A stretch of 64,000 nt of DNA, taken from assembly GCA_031553415.1 (NCBI GenBank), contig JAVBLO010000054.1, forward strand, positions 15,631 through 79,630, given 5' to 3'. Within the stretch, counting starts at the first letter, position 1, and every line of letters starts with the position of its first letter. Positions 27,708 through 35,830 of this stretch are shown piece by piece. The translations under genes and the position numbers were made by a program. This stretch comes from JAIRVZ01 sp031553415. Lineage in GTDB: Bacteria; Bacteroidota; Bacteroidia; Bacteroidales; Azobacteroidaceae. The notes under the pieces are model-generated. The model had not been told where the DNA came from. It did not search any database and saw nothing but the letters and a program-made list of their open reading frames with translations.

Positions 27708-30700
27708 CTAATTAATAATTAATTTCTTTGTTGATACGAATTTTTCTGTTTGCACTTTTACAATACAAAATTTAAGTCCGGGCAAAATTTCTGCTGAATA
27801 TTCGGAACTGTTAATACTGTTTTTTGAATATATTATTTTCCCCTGTAAATCTATGATTTCAATTTTCTTCAACAAATCCCCCTCCGAACTTACTGTCAAT
27901 CTGTTCTTAGTAACGATGATTTTGATTGAGTTCATATTTACCGGTAAGATTGAAGTTGGAGCTGACTGTTTTTCCATTGAGAACCCGAACATAACATTAT
28001 CCAAATAAATTGTACCGCTGGCATTGTCGCTTATTGTAAATTGCAAGTTGCTGATACTGTTTAATACTGTGTTGGGGTTTTCAACTGCCTGTCCTGTTTC
28101 TGTAAGCAGGTTTTTCAACTGAAAAGTCAATGTGCAAAATGTTGCAGATTTTCCTACCGTAACCGCTGCAACTTGGCCTTCCTGGCCTTCGTAGCCTACA
28201 AACAAGGCTTTGTATATTTGCCCTCCGGTGGTTTTGAGCAGCAAAGAGATTTGTTTTTCGCGATCATCAGGATTCAACACATCAAAAGAGATGGTATTGA
28301 AGTTTGCCAACTGACTTACAACGGTTTTGTGGGTAAGTACAGGTTCTACTCCCGTTGTTCCGGCTACACTCAGCGTATAATCTACTTTCAATGAGGCTTT
28401 TCCTTCCGATTTAAAAGTTTCATCGTAAGCCAGTATTACATTGTCCGTACCGGAAACAGTAGGTTTTGCCCACGCGGGAAGAAAGTCAACGATTTCGTTT
28501 GTACCTGTTCCTGCGCTGACTCCCCAGATATCACCGTCGGCAAATGTCCAGTCTTGCGGATTGTAGAAAGTATATCCGGCATTTCTATCACTGCGGAAAG
28601 GAGCTGCCGTAATATTGACAGAGTTTGCCAAATTAGATGTTATATTGAATGTTGCCCATGCATAAGTTACTTGTTTGGGATCTTTTACCCGCTCATTCCA
28701 AACAGCAACTTCATCTGCCGAAATAATCCGGGCTTTTGCGCCTACATAAACGCGAGACTCTCCACAAAGTGCAAAACCGCGTACATCAGTTATTCCGCTC
28801 ACCGTTTTCAATCCCTCGCCAACATGAGTAAACTTAACGATAATGGTATCACCTGATGTGCGGAAACTTTCGAAAACAGGTGCGGTATATTCGCCCGATT
28901 TGTTATAGACCAAGTTCAAAGCCGCCGTAGCAAAACGTTTTCCGACAGGTGTTTTATTGGTAGGATGAATAACAACATTTCCGACATAAGTTAAGTCAGT
29001 ATCATAAATCGGCAACAAAGCCATTGTTTCCGGATGCATCGCCCAACCATCGTAAAACGCTTCGGCTAATGGCGCTAAATATTGCGGATTTTCCAACGTT
29101 TGAACCCACGGAGCTACCTGGCAATAGATAAGCGGCATATCATTATTTGTGAAACCAAAGACTCTTTCATACGACCTTTTCAACAAATCAAGTTCCCTGG
29201 CATACAATTGCGGACGCGGACTGTTGCTTTCGCCCTGATACCATATCATACCGGTAATACCGTATCCTAACAGCGGATTTATTTTCAGATTATAATAAGA
29301 ACTCATCTGATTGGTGCCGTCGGGATAAAATTCCTCGTCGAAATACAATCCCAAACGTTTCATATCAAGCATCAACACAGCATCATTTTCGATATCCGCA
29401 GCAGGTAACCATGCTTCGATTACAGAACTGCCAACAGCGGTGTTGATAATACCTACCGGAATATTCAGTTCTTCCTGTAATTTTATAGCCATTGAGTAAG
29501 CCACGGCAGAGACCTTGCCTACCTGCATACCATCATTTCCACTTCCCCAATAAGCACCCTGAATATCGGTATTGGGTATGTAAGATGCAGTAGTGGCTGT
29601 TGGTGCGAGGAAAAAGCGGATATTTTCGTTGTTGGCATTAGCCATTAAACTTTGTCCGTCGATAGTGCCAGTTACATTCAATGCCATATTTGATTGGCCT
29701 GATGAAAGCCAGACTTCGCCAAACAAAATATCGTTGACGCTTTGTATCAGCGTTTCACCTTCTTTCACGTCGAAACGATATTTGTCGTAGCTTGCCGGTT
29801 GCGCATCAAAAGTTACTTCCCATTTGCAGGAAGCATTAACTGTGTTCTTTTTCGAGTCAATTTTTGTATCGTTTTTATACCAGTCAACTGTTATTTCTTT
29901 TCCTGCAACAGCACTTCCCCAAATATTAACAGGTTTGTTTTGCTGGAACATCATTTTATTTCCGAAAAGGGAGGGCAGCTTCGTCTGATTGGTAAAGTCC
30001 ACGATTTTCACATTAGAAACTTTCACTGTCACACGTCCTGTATAATCGGTGGGAACATTTACGGCATAAAAACGTATAAAATTAATGTTGCTCAAATCGA
30101 TGTCACCGCCGGTTTTCCCCGCAGTTGAAAATGGAATCGCATAAGTATGCTGTCCGGCTTTCCAATCCACGCTTCCGATACCCCAAGACATTTCATTCTG
30201 GTCGGCATGTCCGGTACTTGTAAGTTCAATTTGTCCCGAAACGCGGCTCAACACAAAAATGTCTCCGGGTGTTTGTTCGATAACATCCGCATCAAATATC
30301 AGGTGTAACTGTTTCGGATTATGTGCAGAAGCATCAATCGGATTCTGTGTAAAGCTTTGTGCAACAGAAAAAGTAACACCATTTGCCAACGGATTGTTCA
30401 TTGTATATGGTACATCAGCTACAAGGTAATCGGTGTTCCAGTCATCCACTCCTCCGGTCGGAGGATCAACCAAAATAGATGTATCAATGATCTGAATATC
30501 TTTCAGACGTATTTGAAGTGCATCGGGTTCGCCCGGAATACGTGCAAAACCAAAGCGAAACCAGTTTATAGGTTTAGTTAAATCAAAATTAGCCTTACGG
30601 TCGCCTGCACTAAGCGGCAGATACAAATCTGTCCAACCGTGTTGGAGTGGCGTTGGTAAAGTTTTTATCCCCCATTGAACATAGGTATCAACCGGGGTTT

Positions 30701-31007
30701 GTTCGTTTGCCAATTCAATCATGGCGAACCCGGCATTCTGAATAAATGAAATATCACCCGGATTGTCAAGATTATCAATATAGACCCGCATTTTCAGTAC
30801 CAGGTTCTCAAATTGTGACCCTGATGCATCAATATTGAGTCCCCGCCAATATGATTGGAAACCGTAGAAATTACTGGCATCCGGTCCAAAGCGGTTCACC
30901 TGGTTTTTTGTAGCAATAGTTCCTACAACTTTGGGCACTTGCTGTGCGTCGGCAGTTATTGTTAATAACAATAAAAAGAATAGAAGAGTAAATTTAAGTT
31001 TTCTCAT
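27708..31007 (-). CDS. Sialate-O-acetylesterase-like SGNH hydrolase with carbohydrate-binding-like domains and T9SS tail
   Basis: 1099 residues. Signal peptide 1-21. Two beta-sandwich, CBM-like regions occupy about 22-350. The esterase domain shows the family sequence LPSLFGNKMMFQQNKPVNIWG, the nucleophile Ser439 in GEVWLSSGQSNMALN, and GMIWYQGESN. The catalytic His681 lies in VIHPTNKTPVGKRFA; the Asp usually two residues before this His reads Val, so the dyad may be altered. A further CBM-like domain follows (about 850-1010) and a T9SS type-A tail ends the protein (IIDLQGKIIYSKNS). It probably deacetylates polysaccharide side groups at the cell surface. The gene belongs functionally to the PUL through its shared promoter motif. 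Confidence 0.85.
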   Translation of the reverse strand: MRKLKFTLLFFLLLLTITADAQQVPKVVGTIATKNQVNRFGPDASNFYGFQSYWRGLNIDASGSQFENLVLKMRVYIDNLDNPGDISFIQNAGFAMIELANEQTPVDTYVQWGIKTLPTPLQHGWTDLYLPLSAGDRKANFDLTKPINWFRFGFARIPGEPDALQIRLKDIQIIDTSILVDPPTGGVDDWNTDYLVADVPYTMNNPLANGVTFSVAQSFTQNPIDASAHNPKQLHLIFDADVIEQTPGDIFVLSRVSGQIELTSTGHADQNEMSWGIGSVDWKAGQHTYAIPFSTAGKTGGDIDLSNINFIRFYAVNVPTDYTGRVTVKVSNVKIVDFTNQTKLPSLFGNKMMFQQNKPVNIWGSAVAGKEITVDWYKNDTKIDSKKNTVNASCKWEVTFDAQPASYDKYRFDVKEGETLIQSVNDILFGEVWLSSGQSNMALNVTGTIDGQSLMANANNENIRFFLAPTATTASYIPNTDIQGAYWGSGNDGMQVGKVSAVAYSMAIKLQEELNIPVGIINTAVGSSVIEAWLPAADIENDAVLMLDMKRLGLYFDEEFYPDGTNQMSSYYNLKINPLLGYGITGMIWYQGESNSPRPQLYARELDLLKRSYERVFGFTNNDMPLIYCQVAPWVQTLENPQYLAPLAEAFYDGWAMHPETMALLPIYDTDLTYVGNVVIHPTNKTPVGKRFATAALNLVYNKSGEYTAPVFESFRTSGDTIIVKFTHVGEGLKTVSGITDVRGFALCGESRVYVGAKARIISADEVAVWNERVKDPKQVTYAWATFNITSNLANSVNITAAPFRSDRNAGYTFYNPQDWTFADGDIWGVSAGTGTNEIVDFLPAWAKPTVSGTDNVILAYDETFKSEGKASLKVDYTLSVAGTTGVEPVLTHKTVVSQLANFNTISFDVLNPDDREKQISLLLKTTGGQIYKALFVGYEGQEGQVAAVTVGKSATFCTLTFQLKNLLTETGQAVENPNTVLNSISNLQFTISDNASGTIYLDNVMFGFSMEKQSAPTSILPVNMNSIKIIVTKNRLTVSSEGDLLKKIEIIDLQGKIIYSKNSINSSEYSAEILPGLKFCIVKVQTEKFVSTKKLIIN

Positions 31008-31051
31008 GTATAAAAAATTAATGAATTAATAATTTTCATAATAATGATTGG

Positions 31052-31100
31052 CAAAAGTAAAACCACACCATTAGCAGAGAGGTTAATATTTCATTAATTA
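31052..31100 (-). promoter_or_regulatory. Esterase-gene promoter with candidate operator (TTAAT repeats 11 bp apart)
   Basis: The -7 box is TACTTTTG (31052-31059, minus strand), 44 bp upstream of the ATG. Plus-strand TTAAT copies lie at 31083-31087 and 31094-31098, 11 bp apart, ending in TCATTAATTA (31091-31100). The same TCATTAATTA is at 24877-24886 upstream of susC. The distance between -7 box and first TTAAT is 23 bp in both promoters. No TTTG -33 box is present, consistent with activator dependence. Confidence 0.6.
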
Positions 31101-31145
31101 TTCAACGAAATCAAAGCTTCCATAAAAAATTAATTTTATATTTCT

Positions 31146-31153
31146 TATTTTTG
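31146..31153 (+). promoter_or_regulatory. -7 box of the patatin-like gene
   Basis: TATTTTTG (TAnnTTTG), 17 bp upstream of the ATG at 31171. No clear -33 element. Confidence 0.5.
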
Positions 31154-31170
31154 TTGAACAGTAATTCAAA

Positions 31171-31953
31171 ATGAAAATATTCAACCGGAAATATCAGTTA
31201 GGTTTAGTCCTCAGTGGCGGAGGTGCCCGAGGCCTCTCCCATTTGGGTTCTGTTAAAGCATTATTGGAATTAGGATATCAATTTGATATCATAGCAGGAA
31301 CAAGCATGGGAGCCATTACCGGATGTGTTTTAGCCAACGGATATCATCCTGAAGAAGTCATTCAAATGCTCACACCAACAGTCTTGAAGTCTTTCTATAA
31401 AACCAGCGTCTCAAAAAACGGATTAATGACAATGAAAGGTGGCCGGGATTTTCTAAAAAAAATTCTTCATGTGAAAAACATCGAGGACTTAAAAATTCCA
31501 TTTATTGCAGCCGCAACCGATATAATAAAAGGTGAATCACATTACTTTGATAAAGGGAATATTATTAATGCTGTACTTGCATCAGCCAGTATTCCGGTTG
31601 TTTTTTCCCCAACTGTTATCGGTGAAAATATTTACGTTGACGGAGGTGTTTTAAATAATTTACCGGCAAGATGTATTCGCGAAAAATGTAAAAAAATCGT
31701 TGGATTCCATGTTAACCCTCAAAGCTTGGGCTTGCATGATAGTAAGGTAGATGGAATTTATCAAATTGCAGAACGAACATTTTACCTGGCTATGCTCGGA
31801 AATGTAATTCAAGACAAGTGTTTATGCGATATTTTTATTGAGCATAATAACCTGGATGCTTATTCTATGTTTGATTTCGAAAAGATGCAGGAAATAGTCG
31901 ACATTGGTTATTGCAATACAAAAGATGCTTTGGAGAAATTGAAAAAGTCATAA
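31171..31953 (+). CDS. Patatin-like phospholipase
   Basis: 260 residues, one patatin domain and no signal peptide. The oxyanion-hole motif is GGGARG (16-21). The nucleophile Ser45 sits in GTSMGA, and the catalytic Asp157 in IYVDGGVLNNLP completes the Ser-Asp dyad. This compact RssA-like form is usually cytoplasmic or inner-membrane-associated and hydrolyses acyl esters of phospholipids. No linked gene suggests a specific role. The gene is followed 7 bp later by a hairpin terminator shared with the convergent ncRNA. Confidence 0.92.
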   Translation: MKIFNRKYQLGLVLSGGGARGLSHLGSVKALLELGYQFDIIAGTSMGAITGCVLANGYHPEEVIQMLTPTVLKSFYKTSVSKNGLMTMKGGRDFLKKILHVKNIEDLKIPFIAAATDIIKGESHYFDKGNIINAVLASASIPVVFSPTVIGENIYVDGGVLNNLPARCIREKCKKIVGFHVNPQSLGLHDSKVDGIYQIAERTFYLAMLGNVIQDKCLCDIFIEHNNLDAYSMFDFEKMQEIVDIGYCNTKDALEKLKKS

Positions 31954-31956
31954 ACA

Positions 31957-32195
31957 ATAAAAAGGAGGCTGAAGAGCCTCCTTTCCTATATGTACCGCAC
32001 TGTGGAATATGATAAAACTCCGTATGACAGGATTTGAGTGCTTTACTGCCTTTGTAATCCGCCGTGCTAAGCATACCCCAAAGGGCGCGGCCCGCCATTA
32101 GCAACAAGAGCTTACCTCGGAATTCATGAAAAATTTGATGAGTTTCCCAATCGACAATGCGGCATTTTTTATTCTCTTAGAAGTCTCGCTTGACT
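31957..32195 (-). ncRNA. ssrS: 6S-like RNA (Bacteroidales-1 type) downstream of rplT
   Basis: No protein fits this stretch, but it has a complete transcription unit on the minus strand. There is a TTTG-N20-TATATTTG promoter (32200-32231), about 235 nt of unusually G+C-rich sequence, and a strong hairpin plus U-run terminator (31984-31957). A rod-like fold is supported by a 10-bp closing stem (32163-32154 with 31994-32003, GCCGCAUUGU/ACAGUGCGGU). A second helix is 32146-32140 with 32014-32020 (GAAACUC/GAGUUUU). The centre is GC-rich with an open region. Position after the L20 gene, size and fold match what I recall of the Bacteroidales-1 RNA, regarded as the divergent Bacteroidales 6S RNA that binds RNA polymerase. 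The name rests on context and fold, not on a covariance search. Confidence 0.75.
31961..31984. terminator. Bidirectional terminator between the patatin gene and the 6S-like RNA
   Basis: Stem AAAGGAGGCT / AGCCTCCTTT with loop GAAG. On the minus strand it is followed by TTTTTATTG, a good U-run ending the ncRNA. On the plus strand the U-run is short, so termination of the patatin mRNA is probably less efficient. Confidence 0.85.
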
Positions 32196-32199
32196 AATG

Positions 32200-32231
32200 C
32201 AAATATAACACTCTATTTCTGATAAAACAAA
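32200..32231 (-). promoter_or_regulatory. Promoter of the 6S-like RNA
   Basis: TTTG (32228-32231) and TATATTTG (32200-32207) on the minus strand are separated by 20 bp. Both boxes are perfect matches to the Bacteroidetes consensus. Transcription would start near 32195. Confidence 0.75.
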
Positions 32232-32240
32232 TAAATCCCG

Positions 32241-32359
32241 CACAGATTTCACGGATTATACAAATTTTTAATATTTAGCCACGAATTACACAAACTTACA
32301 CTTTTATTTTGTGCGAACTCGTGCGATTCGTGGCTATAATTTTCAGATAAGAATCTGTG
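32241..32359. repeat. Palindromic element downstream of rplT
   Basis: Inner perfect 11-bp inverted repeat TAGCCACGAAT (32276-32286) and ATTCGTGGCTA (32326-32336). Outer imperfect arms are CACAGATTTC (32241-32250) and GAATCTGTG (32351-32359). It shares modules with the element at 3545-3635 and lies between the rplT 3' end and the 6S promoter. Confidence 0.7.
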
Positions 32360-32367
32360 AGAGATCT

Positions 32368-32712
32368 TTATTTCACTTTATCAACGATTGCTTTGAAAGC
32401 TTCCGGATGATTCATTGCCAAGTCTGCAAGAACCTTGCGGTTAATTTCAATTCCGTTCTTGTGTAAAGCTCCCATTAAACGGGAATAAGACATACCTTCC
32501 AAACGGGCGGCAGCATTGATACGTTGTATCCACAAAGCGCGGAAATTACGTTTTTTGTTGCGACGGTCACGGAAAGCATAGGTCAAACCTTTTTCCCATG
32601 TATTTTTTGCTACAGTCCAAACGTTCTTTCTTGCACCATAGTAACCTCTTGTTAATTTGAGGATTCTTTTCCTTTTGGCTCTTGAAGCCACATGATTTAC
32701 CGATCTAGGCAT
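32368..32712 (-). CDS. rplT: 50S ribosomal protein L20
   Basis: 114 residues, full length. It starts MPRSVNHVASRAKRKRILKL and contains ARKNVWTVAKN, RRNKKRNFRALWIQRINAA and the C-terminal YSRLMGALHKNGIEINRK, all diagnostic for L20. It is the last gene of thrS-infC-rpmI-rplT, transcribed 99 bp after rpmI. L20 binds 23S rRNA early in 50S assembly. Confidence 0.98.
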   Translation of the reverse strand: MPRSVNHVASRAKRKRILKLTRGYYGARKNVWTVAKNTWEKGLTYAFRDRRNKKRNFRALWIQRINAAARLEGMSYSRLMGALHKNGIEINRKVLADLAMNHPEAFKAIVDKVK

Positions 32713-32811
32713 AGTAATAAATGATTTTGAATGTCAGCGCCGGATTAATTTCCGGTCTTCAGATGCTGTAATTCTGTTAATAAATCTGATAAAGAAACAC
32801 TTAATTAAAAA

Positions 32812-33009
32812 TTACTTCAAAGCAAGTAACATTTTGACTGCGGATTCGTCAACTTTGTTAACAAGTCCCACATGAGTCAACCTCCTTTTTTGCTTTGTAG
32901 TCTTCTTGGTAAGAATGTGACTTTTAAAAGCGTGTTTTCTTTTGATTTTCCCTGTTCCGGTAAGAGCGAATCTTTTTTTGGCACCGGAATTAGTCTTCAT
33001 TTTCGGCAT
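32812..33009 (-). CDS. rpmI: 50S ribosomal protein L35
   Basis: 65 residues from the ATG at 33009, beginning MPKMKTNSGAKKRF as L35 always does. The open frame extends 29 codons upstream, but that part is made of the repeat element 33036-33111 and is not protein. GTGKIKRKHAFKSHILTKK and the basic C-terminus complete the family pattern. It lies between infC and rplT. Confidence 0.97.
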   Translation of the reverse strand: MPKMKTNSGAKKRFALTGTGKIKRKHAFKSHILTKKTTKQKRRLTHVGLVNKVDESAVKMLLALK

Positions 33010-33035
33010 TGCACTTATATTTAATTGTTTATAAT

Positions 33036-33111
33036 TAAGAAGTAAGAAGTAAGAAGTGAGAAGTGAGAATGATTTCATTGCAGAGTTCATTCTCAATTCT
33101 CAATTCTCAAC
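33036..33111. repeat. Iterated heptamer palindrome between infC and rpmI
   Basis: The left arm is five heptamers of type TAAGAAG/TGAGAAG/TGAGAAT (33036-33070). The right arm is three heptamers of type TCTCAAT/TCTCAAC (33091-33111). The arms can pair as a hairpin in the infC-rpmI mRNA. The infC codons for Val-Glu-Asn and its stop (33100-33111) lie inside the right arm. Confidence 0.8.
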
Positions 33112-33735
33112 TGTTTTTTCTTCTCCACTTTCAGCCTTTTTAACTTCTTTTTTTGCGTCTTTTTCAGCTTGGCGGTTTACCTCTGTTTTCTGAGGCTTAG
33201 GCTGAGCCACCGGCGATTTTTTAGGGGCAAGCATAATAATCATCTTTTTCCCTTCCAATAAAGGCAACTGTTCTACTTTGCCGTAATCTTCCAAATCATT
33301 GGCAAAACGCAACAATAAAACTTCGCCCTGTTCTTTGAAAAGGATGGAACGCCCTTTAAAAAACACATAAGCTTTCACTTTAGACCCTTCTTCCAAAAAA
33401 TTTTTGGCATGTTTTAATTTAAAGTTATAGTCATGGTCATCTGTTTGAGGCCCGAAACGGATTTCCTTAACAACAATTTTCACAGATTTGGCTTTTTGCT
33501 CTTTCTGACGTTTCTTTTGTTGGTAAACGAACTTTTGGTAATCGGCAACTCTACAAACAGGAGGAACGGCATTAGGTGAAATTTCTATCAAATCAAGATC
33601 TTGATCTCTTGCAATTTTCAGGGCTTCCTGAATCGGATAAACACCTGTTTCTACATTTTCACCTACTAAACGAACTTCTTTAAGGCGGATCTTTTCATTA
33701 ACTCTGTACTGATCCTTCAGTTTGTCATTCTTCAT
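33100..33735 (-). CDS. infC: Translation initiation factor IF-3
   Basis: 211 residues. The N-terminal domain has YRVNEKIRLKEVRLVGENVETGVYP and DLDLIEISPNAVPPVCRVADYQKF. The C-terminal domain has KEIRFGPQTDDHDYNFKLKHAKNFL and KKMIIMLAPK. A charged, low-complexity tail of about 35 residues (KPQKTEVNRQAEKDAKKEVKK) exceeds the E. coli protein (180) but is common in Bacteroidetes. The start is ATG, with an in-frame TGA directly upstream. AGGAGG at 33754-33759 (read on the minus strand) is a strong anti-SD match but 18 nt from the start, unusually far. The last residues are encoded by a repeat element. Confidence 0.97.
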   Translation of the reverse strand: MKNDKLKDQYRVNEKIRLKEVRLVGENVETGVYPIQEALKIARDQDLDLIEISPNAVPPVCRVADYQKFVYQQKKRQKEQKAKSVKIVVKEIRFGPQTDDHDYNFKLKHAKNFLEEGSKVKAYVFFKGRSILFKEQGEVLLLRFANDLEDYGKVEQLPLLEGKKMIIMLAPKKSPVAQPKPQKTEVNRQAEKDAKKEVKKAESGEEKTVEN

Positions 33736-33776
33736 TCAAAAAAATTAAATTAACCTCCTTTTTATTTAGTTATTAT

Positions 33777-35723
33777 TTATTGCCATTGATTCATTTGTTT
33801 TTCCACCTCTTCTTTAATCAAGCCCGCAAAGGTAGTAATTTTCATTGAACCAACATCACCTTCACCCTGTTTTCTTACAGAAACTTCATTATTTTCAGCT
33901 TCTTTCTCTCCGACTATCAACATATAAGGGATCCTTTTCAATTCATTATCCCTGATTTTACGCCCGATTTTTTCATTTCTATCATCAACCAACACGCGGA
34001 TATCCTGCATATTTAATTCATCTGCAATCTGGCGTGCATAGTCATTATATTTTTCACTGATTGGTAAAACAACTGCCTGATCGGGAGTTAACCAAAGCGG
34101 GAATTTCCCTGCTGTGTGTTCAATTAATACAGCTACAAACCTTTCCATTGAACCGAACGGAGCGCGGTGAATCATCACCGGACGGTGCTTTTGGTTATCC
34201 GCACCCACATATTCCAATTCGAAACGATCGGGAAGATTATAATCCACTTGTATTGTTCCTAACTGCCAACGGCGGCCCAAAGCATCTTTCACCATGAAGT
34301 CCAGTTTCGGGCCATAAAAAGCAGCTTCACCCAATTCCACCCGTGCATTAATGCCTTTTTCCTGGCAAACTTCGATAATAGCAGCTTCCGCTTTATTCCA
34401 GTTTTCTTCGGTTCCGATGTATTTATCTTTATTTTCAGGATCTCTCAATGAAATTTGCGCCTCATAATATTTAAAATCCAATGCTTTGAAAATGATGTGG
34501 ATAATATCCATCACTTTCATAAATTCTTCTTTTACCTGATCAGGTGTACAGAAGATATGGGCATCATCTTGAGTAAATCCCCTTACGCGGGTCAAGCCAT
34601 GCAACTCTCCGCTTTGCTCGTAGCGATAAACAGTTCCGAATTCTGCCAAACGAAGAGGTAAATCCTTGTATGAACGTGGAAATGCTTTATAAATTTCGCA
34701 GTGGTGAGGACAGTTCATCGGTTTCAGCAAGAATTCTTCGCCTTCTTCAGGAGTATGTATCGGTTGGAATGAATCCTTACCATATTTGGCATAGTGACCG
34801 GACGTTACATACAATAATTTATTCCCGATATGCGGAGTCATTACCTGTTGGTAACCAAATCTTTTCTGGATACGTTTCAGGAAATCTTCGAGTTTCAGGC
34901 GCAACTGTGTTCCTTTGGGCAACCATAAGGGCAAACCTTGCCCTACATTCTGGGAAAAAGCAAATAATTCAAGTTCTTTTCCGATTTTGCGATGATCCCG
35001 TTTTTTAGCTTCTTCGAGCAAAACAAGATACTCATCCAACATTTTCTTTTTCGGGAAGGTAATACCATATATACGAGTCAATTGGGGACGTTTTTCATCG
35101 CCTCTCCAATAAGCCCCGGCAATACTCATTAACTTAATAGCCTTGATATACGAAGTATTAGGCAAGTGAGGTCCGCGGCAAAGATCGGTAAAAGCTCCCT
35201 GTGTATATGTCGTAATTGTTCCGTCTTCCAATTCGCTGATTAATTCGGTTTTATAGGTTTCATTCCTGTCACCGAATAATTTCATTGCATCAGATTTTGC
35301 AATTTCTTTACGAACTATAGATTCTTTTTTGGTTACCAATTCAGTCATTTTAGCTTCAACTGCAAGCAAGTCAGTATCTTTTATTACAACTCCCGCACCT
35401 GGATCGACATCGTAATAGAATCCATTTTCAATGGCAGGACCGATACCAAATTTGATATTCGGATAAAGTTCTTGTAAAGATTCAGCCATCAAGTGAGCTG
35501 ATGAGTGCCAGAAAGCATGTTTTCCTTCTTCATCTTCCCACTTATACAACTTAATGGTTGCATCTTCGTTAATAGGACGTGTCAAATCCCAGGTTTCGTT
35601 ATTAACACCTGCTGCAATAACATCCTGAGCCAACCGAGAACTGATACTTTCCGCAATTTCCAATGCGGTGATTCCTTTTGTATATTCCCGTACGGAACCA
35701 TCGGGAAAGGTTATTTTAATCAT
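33777..35723 (-). CDS. thrS: Threonyl-tRNA synthetase
   Basis: 648 residues, normal for the bacterial enzyme. An N-terminal TGS domain (about 1-62) is followed by the editing domain with HSSAHLMAESL and the conserved LCRGPHLPNT. The class II catalytic core has the zinc cysteine in MNCPHHCEIY, motif 2 (ELHGLTRVRGFTQDDAHIF) and motif 3 (HRAPFGSMERFVAVLIEH). The C-terminal anticodon-binding domain ends the protein. It heads the thrS-infC-rpmI-rplT operon. Its 5' leader of about 60 nt holds an iterated-repeat hairpin (35732-35780). Confidence 0.98.
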   Translation of the reverse strand: MIKITFPDGSVREYTKGITALEIAESISSRLAQDVIAAGVNNETWDLTRPINEDATIKLYKWEDEEGKHAFWHSSAHLMAESLQELYPNIKFGIGPAIENGFYYDVDPGAGVVIKDTDLLAVEAKMTELVTKKESIVRKEIAKSDAMKLFGDRNETYKTELISELEDGTITTYTQGAFTDLCRGPHLPNTSYIKAIKLMSIAGAYWRGDEKRPQLTRIYGITFPKKKMLDEYLVLLEEAKKRDHRKIGKELELFAFSQNVGQGLPLWLPKGTQLRLKLEDFLKRIQKRFGYQQVMTPHIGNKLLYVTSGHYAKYGKDSFQPIHTPEEGEEFLLKPMNCPHHCEIYKAFPRSYKDLPLRLAEFGTVYRYEQSGELHGLTRVRGFTQDDAHIFCTPDQVKEEFMKVMDIIHIIFKALDFKYYEAQISLRDPENKDKYIGTEENWNKAEAAIIEVCQEKGINARVELGEAAFYGPKLDFMVKDALGRRWQLGTIQVDYNLPDRFELEYVGADNQKHRPVMIHRAPFGSMERFVAVLIEHTAGKFPLWLTPDQAVVLPISEKYNDYARQIADELNMQDIRVLVDDRNEKIGRKIRDNELKRIPYMLIVGEKEAENNEVSVRKQGEGDVGSMKITTFAGLIKEEVEKQMNQWQ

Positions 35724-35731
35724 ATATCTTT

Positions 35732-35780
35732 AAAGAAGTTAGAAGTGAGGAGTTAGAAGTGAGATTTCCAACTTCTTACT
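35732..35780. repeat. Iterated heptamer repeat in the thrS 5' leader
   Basis: Heptamers AAAGAAG, TTAGAAG, TGAGGAG, TTAGAAG and TGAGA (35732-35764) are followed by the inverse ACTTCTTACT (35771-35780). The arms can fold as TTAGAAGT/ACTTCTTA in the transcript between the thrS promoter and start codon. Confidence 0.65.
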
Positions 35781-35792
35781 AAATTTTCCCCG

Positions 35793-35824
35793 CAAAAATA
35801 CTACACTTTTTTTAATGTTACAAA
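35793..35824 (-). promoter_or_regulatory. Promoter of the thrS-infC-rpmI-rplT operon
   Basis: TTTG (35821-35824) and TATTTTTG (35793-35800) on the minus strand are 20 bp apart, giving a start near 35788 and a 64-nt leader. No T-box is expected or seen. Confidence 0.7.
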
Positions 35825-35830
35825 CGGGAA

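Noticed and set aside
33010..33096. N-terminal extension of the L35 frame
   Set aside because: The extension is translated repeat sequence; MPKMKTNSGAKK at 33009 is the universal L35 start.
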